From assembly GCA_027622375.1 (NCBI GenBank), contig JAQCAB010000001.1, forward strand, positions 1 through 64,000: DNA of 64,000 nucleotides. The letters are read 5' to 3'. The position numbers were made by a program, and so were the translations under genes. This DNA is from Bacteroidota bacterium (GTDB lineage Bacteria; Bacteroidota; Ignavibacteria; UBA10030; UBA8401). Below, piece by piece: positions 1 to 6,917 of this stretch (its first letter is position 1; each line of letters opens with the position of its first letter). The notes beneath the pieces were generated by a model. That model ran no database searches. It was not told where the DNA came from and saw only the letters and a program-made list of their open reading frames with translations.

Positions 1-167
1 ACAATATTATTTGCAGCTGTTGTGTTAAAATTTGTTCCTGTTAAAGTAACCGTTGCACCAATTGCGCCACTTGTTGGTGTAAAACTTGTTATTGTTGGAA
101 CTTGCGCAAATAAATTTGTTTGCACAAATAACATAAATGCTAAAACAATTGTAAAATATTTTTTCAT
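1..167 (-). CDS. Secreted IPT/TIG-domain protein, N-terminal part
   Basis: This gene runs off the left edge; only the first 55 codons are present. The start is the ATG complementary to 165-167, preceded on the minus strand by GAGAGG at a suitable distance. The product opens with a signal peptide (MKKYFTIVLAFMLFVQ, ending in LFAQ) followed by a stretch containing ITSFTPTSGAIG and VTLTGTNF, the typical beginning of an IPT/TIG immunoglobulin-like domain. In Bacteroidota such domains are common in large exported or surface proteins with repeated beta domains and a C-terminal sorting signal. The rest of the protein, and so its actual role, lies outside the window. Confidence 0.8.
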   Translation of the reverse strand, partial: MKKYFTIVLAFMLFVQTNLFAQVPTITSFTPTSGAIGATVTLTGTNFNTTAANNI

Positions 168-338
168 ATTACCTCTCAATAATATTAATTGTAATTATTT
201 AAGTAATGTCTTTTATCTCAAATATTACCATTATCCATATTTAACTTTAAAAAGTTACAATACTTTATAAGTAATACCAAGTAAATTAACACTCCAATCG
301 AGGCTAATCTTACTAGTAAAAAGAACTATTTCACAGTT

Positions 339-821
339 TTATAGCCCTTGTAAAAGTTGGTGGCTTACCTCATTTCCAGTGATACTAATGATGTAAAGAT
401 TTCCAAAGACATTATCATCCATAGGTGAATACACTTTTTGATTGATTAGTCTGTTGGCCAATTCTGGCGAAGTATTACTATGACCTACTATCAAAATGGC
501 TTCTCCTTTGTGCTCTTTTTTTAGTTTTTCAATGTCTATAGTTTTTGGATCGTATTTTATAATTTCCAAATTTTTGCTTTTAGCGGTTGGCATAGCTGTT
601 TGTACTGTTCTCAAAAAATCAGTACTGTAAACTGCTTTTAGAGGAATTTGGGCAAAAACAGTATCCCAGTGTGCTGCGCGTTCTAAACCTACTTTTGATA
701 AATCAGGATTTTTGGAGTTATCTACTTTTTCGGCGTGTCGAATCAAGTAAATGGTTGTTGTTTGGCCAAAAGCGCCAAATGCTAAGGCAAGAAAAACGAA
801 CGCGAAGACTATTTTTTTCAT
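339..821 (-). CDS. Exported histidine phosphatase family protein
   Basis: A 160-residue protein with a signal peptide (about residues 1-19, ending AFGQ) and a complete small histidine-phosphatase core. The phosphorylatable His lies in LIRHAE (His29), a conserved Arg follows in DFLRTVQTA (Arg71), and the second His is in GHSNT (His114). The size suits a SixA/phosphoglycerate-mutase-like domain, here probably periplasmic. The substrate cannot be read from the sequence. The gene is isolated, has no Shine-Dalgarno sequence (an A/T-rich leader precedes the ATG), and looks slightly richer in G+C than its neighbours, which would fit acquisition from another Bacteroidota lineage. Family call secure; function unknown. 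Confidence 0.85.
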   Translation of the reverse strand: MKKIVFAFVFLALAFGAFGQTTTIYLIRHAEKVDNSKNPDLSKVGLERAAHWDTVFAQIPLKAVYSTDFLRTVQTAMPTAKSKNLEIIKYDPKTIDIEKLKKEHKGEAILIVGHSNTSPELANRLINQKVYSPMDDNVFGNLYIISITGNEVSHQLLQGL

Positions 822-1018
822 TTTTAAATTTATTTTTTATGGTTAGTTAGCAAGTCAATTTCTTCGGTTGAGCTACGGGTGCAAATGTTGTTGAAGTTAC
901 AAGATTTTATGAGATTGTAAAAGTAATTTTTTACACTTAAATCAATTTATTTTAAACAAACTTATTGCACTTCAAATCCATTTTTTTTATTCTTCAGGGA
1001 TTTTAAAAAGGAAATATT

Positions 1019-2482
1019 ATGAAAAACATATTCGTTAAAAATATCTTATTAATTTTTGTGTTATCAACTTCTCTAATAAGTCAAACAAAAGAAGTTCAGC
1101 AATTTGTTTCTTCAATGCTGGGAGAATCACCTTTGGAAGAAGATTTACAAGAACTTTGTGATGTAATTGGTGGCCGCGCATCTGGTTCAAAAAATAATTT
1201 GGAATCTGTTGAATGGGGATTAAAAAAATTCCATGAAGCTGGAGTATCTGCAAAAAAAGAAGCGTTTACAGTGCCACGTTTTTGGCTTGAAAATAAAACT
1301 GAAGGAAAAATTTCTGGAGCTGCAAATTTTGATGTTCGCCTTTCTGCAATGCCATTTTCAATTTCTAGTAAAAATGGAAATTTTACTGGTGAACTGATTT
1401 CTGCCGGAAAAGGGACTGATGAAGAATTGCAAAAAGTAAATTCTAAAATGAAAGATAAATTCCTTTTTATCGAATCTGACGAGTTAAAAGATATTGATGG
1501 GCTTTTTGTTGATTATGCAAACAGTGCGCGAATTGAAAAATATGCAATTGGTTTAGGGGTAAAAGGAATTGTTTATATGGGATCTCGACCAAGTATGACA
1601 ATGTTCCGACACAACGCATCGCTCGGAGAAAAAAATAAAACTCCACTTTTTTCAATTGCAAGAGAACATGGTGCAAGAATTTCCCGATTATTAAATCTTG
1701 GAAAAAAATTATCCATCTCAATTAAATCAGATATTGAAGAAAAAGGTGAATACGAAAGTTTTAATGTTGTTGCTGAAATTAAAGGGAGAACAAAACCTGA
1801 TGAAATTGTTTTAATCGGAGCTCATCTTGATTCGTGGGATTTGGGGCAAGGCGCAAATGATAATGGATGTAATATTTCGATGATGATTGATTTGGCTCGT
1901 CAAATTACAAAACTTGGAATTAAACCAAAACGCACAATCCGTTTTGTTTTGTGGAATGGTGAAGAACAAGGAATGTTCGGTTCTTGGAAATATACAAATG
2001 ATCATGCAAACGAATTGGATAATCATGTAATGATCGGCTCAATTGATATTGGAAGTGGAAGAATAAATGGATTTTTTACAAATGGAAGAGCAGATGTTTA
2101 CTCAGAAGTTGGAAAAGCATTAAAAGTTGTTTCGGGTTTTGGACCATTTAATAATTTAGATGAACCAGTTGTCGGAACAGATAATTATGATTTTATGTTG
2201 CACGGTGTTCCAAATTTTGTTGGTAATCATGAACCGCAAGTTTACGGACCAACTTATCATGCCGAAAGTGATACTTATGATAAAGTTGATTTACGCCAAT
2301 TAAGAATTAATGGTGCAGTTACTGCTGCAGTTATTTGGTATTTTGCAAATGAAGATGTAAAACTACCGCGGCATAAAAGAGCTGATGTCCAAAAATTAAT
2401 TGATAACAGCTCGTTGCGTTCGCAAATGGATATGTTTAATTTATATCCCTATTGGGAAAATGGTTCGAGAGGAATAAAATAA
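1019..2482 (+). CDS. Exported M28 family zinc metallopeptidase
   Basis: A 487-residue peptidase with a signal peptide (about 1-21, ending LISQ). The C-terminal half is an M28 aminopeptidase/carboxypeptidase catalytic domain: AHLDSWD around residue 268 supplies the first metal ligand, GANDNG the bridging Asp, NGEEQGMFG near 314 the catalytic and ligand glutamates, SIDIG a further Asp, and TYHAESD near 412 the last His. The N-terminal half has a PA-type insertion, as in many secreted M28 enzymes. It probably trims peptides in the periplasm or outside the cell. The AAGGAAA ribosome binding site before the ATG supports the start. The next gene begins 4 bases after the stop, so the two are likely cotranscribed. 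Confidence 0.93.
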   Translation: MKNIFVKNILLIFVLSTSLISQTKEVQQFVSSMLGESPLEEDLQELCDVIGGRASGSKNNLESVEWGLKKFHEAGVSAKKEAFTVPRFWLENKTEGKISGAANFDVRLSAMPFSISSKNGNFTGELISAGKGTDEELQKVNSKMKDKFLFIESDELKDIDGLFVDYANSARIEKYAIGLGVKGIVYMGSRPSMTMFRHNASLGEKNKTPLFSIAREHGARISRLLNLGKKLSISIKSDIEEKGEYESFNVVAEIKGRTKPDEIVLIGAHLDSWDLGQGANDNGCNISMMIDLARQITKLGIKPKRTIRFVLWNGEEQGMFGSWKYTNDHANELDNHVMIGSIDIGSGRINGFFTNGRADVYSEVGKALKVVSGFGPFNNLDEPVVGTDNYDFMLHGVPNFVGNHEPQVYGPTYHAESDTYDKVDLRQLRINGAVTAAVIWYFANEDVKLPRHKRADVQKLIDNSSLRSQMDMFNLYPYWENGSRGIK

Positions 2483-2486
2483 TTTT

Positions 2487-2990
2487 ATGAAATATTTATT
2501 ATTGATTTTAAGTTTTTTAATTGCTGATAATTCACTTTCAAAAGATTTTGTAAAAGATGAGATTGTAGGAATTTGGGCAATGTCATTCGATACTGATAAG
2601 TTTGAAATTGATAAAATGGATGATTTTGGTTTTTTTGAAAAACAGATGTATAAACTTTTTGCCGCTTCAAGAATTAAAAAATCAATGGATTCAAATAAAA
2701 CAGTTTTTACTTTTTTAGGGGATGGTCAATTTATAATTAAAAATATCCGTTCACCAAAACCAACAAATGGTAATTGGAAAATTGAAAAAGGAAAATTGGT
2801 TCTTGATATAATCCGTACTGAAAAAAAAGAGGAACCTAAAAAAGAAGGAAACAAAAAAAAGTTTAACATTAATTTTCAAGATGGAAAGTGGGAGTTTATC
2901 GGAACAAATCTTTTTTTCTTTTACAAACAAAAAAAGGGTTTTGTAAATAGTGGAATGTATTTAAAGAAAGAACTTAATAATCCAGTTTAG
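2487..2990 (+). CDS. Exported lipocalin-like hypothetical protein
   Basis: A 167-residue protein with an N-terminal signal peptide (MKYLLLILSFLIADNSLS). The mature part has the rhythm of a small beta-barrel/lipocalin-like stress domain: VGIWAMSFD near the start, FTFLGDGQFII in the middle, then GNWKIEKGKLVLDI, a pattern seen in many Bacteroidota lipocalin-family proteins that begin with a G-x-W motif. A lysine/glutamate-rich loop (EKKEEPKKEGNKKK) interrupts the second half. It follows the M28 peptidase by 4 bases, so it is probably coexpressed. Its 3' end sits 2 bases from that of the convergent esterase gene. No enzymatic motif is visible and the lipocalin assignment is tentative. Confidence 0.75.
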   Translation: MKYLLLILSFLIADNSLSKDFVKDEIVGIWAMSFDTDKFEIDKMDDFGFFEKQMYKLFAASRIKKSMDSNKTVFTFLGDGQFIIKNIRSPKPTNGNWKIEKGKLVLDIIRTEKKEEPKKEGNKKKFNINFQDGKWEFIGTNLFFFYKQKKGFVNSGMYLKKELNNPV

Positions 2991-2992
2991 TT

Positions 2993-3649
2993 TTAGGAAA
3001 TTATTTTTTCTTTTATCCAATTAGTAAAATCTTTCAAGCAATCTAAATTTATACCATGCCCCATTTTGTACTCGTTGTAATTTATTTCGATTGGCAGTTT
3101 CTCTAAAAGCGCTTTAGTATTGCGAGCACGGTTAATTGGAATAATTTCATCATTAATTCCATGAGAAATAAAAATTTTTAAATGTTTTAATTTATCATCC
3201 GCTGCTCGTTTATCGAAACTCATACTTGTTAATCTTCCACTTAAAGCTAATACTGAAAATATTTTTTCAGGATAAATTAAAGCTGTGTGGAAAGCAATCA
3301 TTGCTCCTTGACTAAAACCAAGTAAAAATATTTTTTTTGGATCTGCATTAAATTTAAGAATTGCTTCGTCAATAAAATTTGAAAGCAATTCGCAACTTTT
3401 TTGGGCTTGATCTAAATCAGCATCGATTACTTCATCGCTATAATTTAATGCGAACCATTGATATTGATTGTGTCCTAATTGCTGTGGAGCGCGTAAAGAT
3501 AAAATTATCAATCTCTCATCCAGTTTATCTGCAAATTGAAATAAATCTTTTTCGTTACTACCATAACCATGCAACATTATCAAAAGTGGGGCAGGTGAAA
3601 TTGATTTTGCATCCCTTTTTAAAAAATTAAAACTCTCACTCAAACTCAT
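2993..3649 (-). CDS. Carboxylesterase/phospholipase family alpha/beta hydrolase
   Basis: A 218-residue cytoplasmic-type alpha/beta hydrolase of the carboxylesterase type 2 family. It shows the oxyanion-hole segment LHGYGSNEKDLF near residue 28, the nucleophile elbow GFSQGA (Ser about 114), SHGINDEIIP carrying the acid (Asp about 167), and GHGI with the catalytic His (about 197). Length and motif order match the bacterial enzymes that hydrolyse short acyl esters. No signal peptide is present. It lies 22 bases upstream of no other gene on its own strand except as the last member of the run propeller - PlsC - esterase, so it may be the distal gene of that unit. Physiological substrate unknown. 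Confidence 0.9.
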   Translation of the reverse strand: MSLSESFNFLKRDAKSISPAPLLIMLHGYGSNEKDLFQFADKLDERLIILSLRAPQQLGHNQYQWFALNYSDEVIDADLDQAQKSCELLSNFIDEAILKFNADPKKIFLLGFSQGAMIAFHTALIYPEKIFSVLALSGRLTSMSFDKRAADDKLKHLKIFISHGINDEIIPINRARNTKALLEKLPIEINYNEYKMGHGINLDCLKDFTNWIKEKIIS

Positions 3650-3671
3650 TCTCGATTTTAGGATTATTTTT

Positions 3672-4448
3672 TTAGGAAACTTTTTTTAATCCACTTAAAA
3701 CAACTTGCTCGCTTTTTTTCATAATAGTTCTTGCATCTTCGCCATCATTAATTTGAATTGGTTTATGAATTTTTAAAATCATTTCAAGTGATTTTACTGT
3801 CATAAGTCTAAATCCATGATGAAGAAATGATTTTGATTGCCATCCGTAATATCCCATTTGCGAGTGAGTAGTTATTGGCTCCCCATTTATTTTTCCATAA
3901 TTAATTGTAATTGGTAGTACAGATTTTTTTGATTCAACCGCGGCTAAAAAAAATGATGGTTTAAATGGAAGTAATTTATCGCCAAGTGTAGTTGTGCCTT
4001 CGGGAAAAAAAGAAACGGAATTTCCATCAATCAAAGATTTTGCAACAATTTTTGCGCGTGATACGCCATGTGTAATTTTACTTCTATCAATAAAAATTAC
4101 ACCTCCAATTAATGCGAGCCAACCAAAAATTGGCCATCTTATAACTTCGCGCTTGCCAACAAATTGTGTCGGGATTATTGATCCAATTAAACAAACATCA
4201 AAATAACTTAAATGGTTTGATACAATTAAATATGCTTCATCGGGATTGATATTATTTTTGCCTTCAACCTTAAGTTTAATATTCATAATCCAGCAAATCC
4301 CCATTGCCCAAGATTGACTTACAATTGAGATATATTTCCTTTTTGAAGTAGCTGAAGTTGGAAAAAGAAAAATATGTAAAACAACTCCAATTATTAAGTA
4401 GATAAAAGTATGTGCCCAAAAAGTTATGAATCTACTTAAAAAAATCAT
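3672..4448 (-). CDS. 1-acyl-sn-glycerol-3-phosphate acyltransferase family protein (PlsC-like)
   Basis: A 258-residue membrane-associated acyltransferase. An N-terminal hydrophobic segment (about 8-28) is followed by the family motif NHLSYFD (the H-x4-D catalytic pair, about residues 77-83), then VGKREVIRWPIFGWLA and FPEGTTT (about 148-154), the substrate phosphate-binding block. These define the PlsC/lysophosphatidate acyltransferase family, which adds the second acyl chain in phospholipid synthesis. Some relatives acylate other lipids such as ornithine lipids, so the exact substrate is open. The start codon lies 1 base from the stop of the upstream propeller gene, suggesting translational coupling. 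The family call is firm. Confidence 0.9.
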   Translation of the reverse strand: MIFLSRFITFWAHTFIYLIIGVVLHIFLFPTSATSKRKYISIVSQSWAMGICWIMNIKLKVEGKNNINPDEAYLIVSNHLSYFDVCLIGSIIPTQFVGKREVIRWPIFGWLALIGGVIFIDRSKITHGVSRAKIVAKSLIDGNSVSFFPEGTTTLGDKLLPFKPSFFLAAVESKKSVLPITINYGKINGEPITTHSQMGYYGWQSKSFLHHGFRLMTVKSLEMILKIHKPIQINDGEDARTIMKKSEQVVLSGLKKVS

Positions 4449-4449
4449 T

Positions 4450-5490
4450 TTAATTTTTTGAGTTTAATTTAATATCGGCAGTAAAAATATTTATTTCGCG
4501 ACGGGATTTTGCACCTCGAGATGAAGCAAAAATAATTTTTTTCCCATCTGGTGAAATCATCGGGAATCCATCAAATCCATTTGTAAAAGTTATTTGCTTC
4601 AAATTATTCCCTGTTGTATCAATTATAAATAAATCAAAATTGTATCCAGTTGTGTCATTAACATTTGATGAGAATATAACTCTTTTACCATCTGGAGTAA
4701 AGAAAGGAGCAAAATTTGCAGCACCATTAAAAGTTAATTGACGATTATTTGAACCATCATTCTTCATTAAAAAAAGTTCCATTTTTGATGGCTTCACTAA
4801 TTCTTTTTTTAAAAGTTCTTCACCAAGTTTTTGATCTTCAATATTTGATGGGTGATGAGCGCGATAAATTATTTGTTTTCCATCTGAAGAATAAAATGCT
4901 CCGCCATCGTATCCTTTTGTAAAAGTTAAGCGCTTTTGATTTGTGCCATCAATATTCATTTCGTACAATTCTAAATCTTGATCACGAGCTGAAGTAAAAA
5001 TAATTTTTTTTCCATTTGGACTAACTGTGCATTCTGCATCATATCCGATTGTAGAAGTTAATCGTTGTAAATCTGTTCCATCAGTTTTTATTGAATAAAT
5101 ATCATATTCATCAAATACAGCCCAAACGTATCCTTGTGAACGATCTGCATCCGGCAAACAATCATCACTTGCAAAATGAGTTGATGAAAAAACAATTCTA
5201 TCTGTTCCTGGAATAAAATATCCGCAAGTTGTTCTACCTTTACCTGTTGAAATTAAAAATTCATTTTTGCCATCATAATCCATTATAAAAATTTGATCGC
5301 ATTTTAAATTGCCTTTTGTTGCTTGATAAATAATTTGGTTCCCATTTTGAGAATAATATGCTTCGGCATTTAATCCTCCAAAAGTTAATTGTTTTAAGTT
5401 TGATAAATATTTTTCATTTACATTTAAAAGTGAGTCACTTGCAAAAATTGGTAACGCATAAATTATTGTGATTATAAATTTTTTAAACAT
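4450..5490 (-). CDS. Exported TolB-like beta-propeller (PD40 repeats)
   Basis: A 346-residue protein with a signal peptide (about 1-18) followed by about six PD40/WD40-like repeats. Each repeat carries a segment such as SPNGKKIIFTS, SSDGKQIIYRA, TPDGKRVIFSS or SPDGKKIIFAS, preceded by a QLTF-type strand, as in the TolB propeller. There is no TolB N-terminal domain and no adjacent pal or tolA, so it should not be called tolB. It is probably a periplasmic or surface scaffold that binds protein or peptidoglycan partners. It is the first gene of a tight three-gene minus-strand unit with plsC and the esterase. Binding partner unknown. Confidence 0.85.
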   Translation of the reverse strand: MFKKFIITIIYALPIFASDSLLNVNEKYLSNLKQLTFGGLNAEAYYSQNGNQIIYQATKGNLKCDQIFIMDYDGKNEFLISTGKGRTTCGYFIPGTDRIVFSSTHFASDDCLPDADRSQGYVWAVFDEYDIYSIKTDGTDLQRLTSTIGYDAECTVSPNGKKIIFTSARDQDLELYEMNIDGTNQKRLTFTKGYDGGAFYSSDGKQIIYRAHHPSNIEDQKLGEELLKKELVKPSKMELFLMKNDGSNNRQLTFNGAANFAPFFTPDGKRVIFSSNVNDTTGYNFDLFIIDTTGNNLKQITFTNGFDGFPMISPDGKKIIFASSRGAKSRREINIFTADIKLNSKN

Positions 5491-5623
5491 AATGGTTTTG
5501 ATGCGTTTTTTATTTCTTAAAAATATTTAAATAGATTAAAACTTTTTATTTAATTCGTTAAATTAGAGTTCGAATTTACAAAAATATTGATAGATTTTTA
5601 ACTTCAATTTTTAGAATAGATAA

Positions 5624-6133
5624 ATGAAATTTCACATATTATTATATGTTGTAAGTATTATTGCTGCAAATTATACTGCCACTTGGTTTTTGCCTTTTAC
5701 AAATTTAATTCCAATTTCGGTTGGAACTTTAATTTTTGGAATTACTTTTACACAACGGGATAAAATTCATTTTTTAGGAAGAAAAAGAGTTTACACAATA
5801 ATATTTGCAACAGCATTATTAAACTCAATACTTTCTGTTTTTTGGGAAATTCCAAATCGAATTTTATTAGCATCATTTTTATCTATAACAATTTCAGAAA
5901 TTACAGATACAGAGGTTTATCAAGCATATATTAAAAAACATTGGTTTGTGAGAATTTTAAGAAGTAATATTGTAAGTATCCCAATTGATAGTGCTTTATT
6001 TAACTTAATTGCATTTTATGCAATTTATTCAAGTACTTTTATAGTTGGATTAATTTTAGGTGAAATAATTGTAAAAAGCAGTGTTAGTATTATTTATGCA
6101 GTTTTACTTAAAAAATATTTTTTATCTTCTTAA
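5624..6133 (+). CDS. VUT family membrane transporter (queuosine-precursor transporter-like)
   Basis: A 169-residue integral membrane protein with about five or six hydrophobic segments. The first helix IIAANYTATWF, the segment ISEITDTEVYQAY, and LRSNIVSIPIDSALFNLIAF are the conserved landmarks of the vitamin-uptake-transporter (VUT/YhhQ) family, whose characterised members import queuosine precursors. At about 170 residues it is shorter than E. coli YhhQ (about 220), mainly at the ends, which is common in this family. The 133-base region upstream shows no convincing preQ1 riboswitch. The gene is apparently monocistronic. The family call is good; substrate specificity is inferred only. Confidence 0.78.
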   Translation: MKFHILLYVVSIIAANYTATWFLPFTNLIPISVGTLIFGITFTQRDKIHFLGRKRVYTIIFATALLNSILSVFWEIPNRILLASFLSITISEITDTEVYQAYIKKHWFVRILRSNIVSIPIDSALFNLIAFYAIYSSTFIVGLILGEIIVKSSVSIIYAVLLKKYFLSS

Positions 6134-6179
6134 ACCTTTTATACTTTAAAGACATCAAAAGTTAAAAATAAGGAGATTT

Positions 6180-6860
6180 ATGAAAAACATTTTAGCATTT
6201 CTAATTTTTTCAGCTGCAACAATCTTTGCGCAAGAAGAAAAAGAAATTGTAATTAAAAGAATTGGTAAAGATGGCAAAGAATCTGTTGAACGAATAAAAG
6301 GTGGCGATAAAAAAATTATGCTTCACTCTGATGGCAAAGCTAGTATTTTAAAAAAATTAAATCTTTCGGAAGATCAAAAATCCAAAGTTGATAAAGTTAA
6401 ATACGAAGCAACTAAAAGCGCTATTGAACTCGGTTCAAAAATAAAATTATTAAAACTTGATATTAAAGAATTATTAAAAGCTGATAATCCAGATAAATCT
6501 GCAATTGATAAAAAAATAAAAGAGACAGTCGAAAAAACAACTTCACTTGCAACTATAAGATTAGATTCTTGGTTTAAAGTAAATGAACTTTTAAATTCAG
6601 ACCAGAAAAAAGTTTGGAAAAATGTTTTAAATCAGCATGCCGCAATGAAAGAAGGTAACTTCAGAATAAAAATGAACAGAATGCCTCATTTCAAATTTCG
6701 TTCAGAAAATTTTGACATGCCAGAATTTGAACATAGATTAGGCAGTGGCTTTAATTGGAATATGAATGATACTGGTTTTGGATATGGGTTTATTTCAGAA
6801 AATGATGACGATGAAGATGGGGTTGAAAAAAAGATTGAAGTAAAAATTATTGAAGATTAA
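6180..6860 (+). CDS. Periplasmic Spy/CpxP-like protein with acidic C-terminal tail
   Basis: A 226-residue exported protein. After the signal peptide (about 1-17, ending IFAQ) comes a charged stretch, then a helical core from about 58 to 150 that begins LNLSEDQKSKVDKV and ends ELLNSDQKKVWKNVL. These paired L-x-x-x-Q elements at the ends of a helical hairpin recall the LTxxQ motifs of the Spy/CpxP/zinc-resistance family, which are periplasmic chaperones or metal sensors. The last 60 residues are Met/Phe-rich and then acidic (ENDDDEDG), not a usual Spy feature. A GGAG ribosome binding site lies 6 bases before the ATG. A strong terminator follows directly. Family membership is probable, not certain. 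Confidence 0.7.
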   Translation: MKNILAFLIFSAATIFAQEEKEIVIKRIGKDGKESVERIKGGDKKIMLHSDGKASILKKLNLSEDQKSKVDKVKYEATKSAIELGSKIKLLKLDIKELLKADNPDKSAIDKKIKETVEKTTSLATIRLDSWFKVNELLNSDQKKVWKNVLNQHAAMKEGNFRIKMNRMPHFKFRSENFDMPEFEHRLGSGFNWNMNDTGFGYGFISENDDDEDGVEKKIEVKIIED

Positions 6861-6883
6861 AAAATAATTTTTTTAAAAATTTT

Positions 6884-6917
6884 AACGGGACTAAAAAAAA
6901 TAGTCCCGTTTTTTATT
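6884..6917 (+). terminator. Rho-independent terminator after the Spy-like gene
   Basis: A perfect 10-bp stem (AACGGGACTA at 6884-6893 pairing with TAGTCCCGTT at 6901-6910) with a 7-base A loop, followed by TTTTATTT on the plus strand. It sits between two convergent genes and can serve the upstream plus-strand gene well. The U-tract on the minus strand is weaker, so bidirectional action is possible but less sure. Confidence 0.9.

Noticed and set aside
22..270. Plus-strand open frame of 82 codons at the left edge
   Set aside because: The minus strand here gives a signal peptide, a TIG domain start and a ribosome binding site; the plus frame has no recognisable features.
4450..5490. tolB symbol for the propeller gene
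   Set aside because: It lacks the TolB N-terminal domain and has no pal or tolA beside it.
5491..5623. preQ1 riboswitch before the VUT transporter, suggested by the family; also AATTCG at 5552-5557 and CGAATT at 5571-5576
   Set aside because: No preQ1 aptamer consensus is visible, and a 6-bp repeat in AT-rich DNA is weak evidence.
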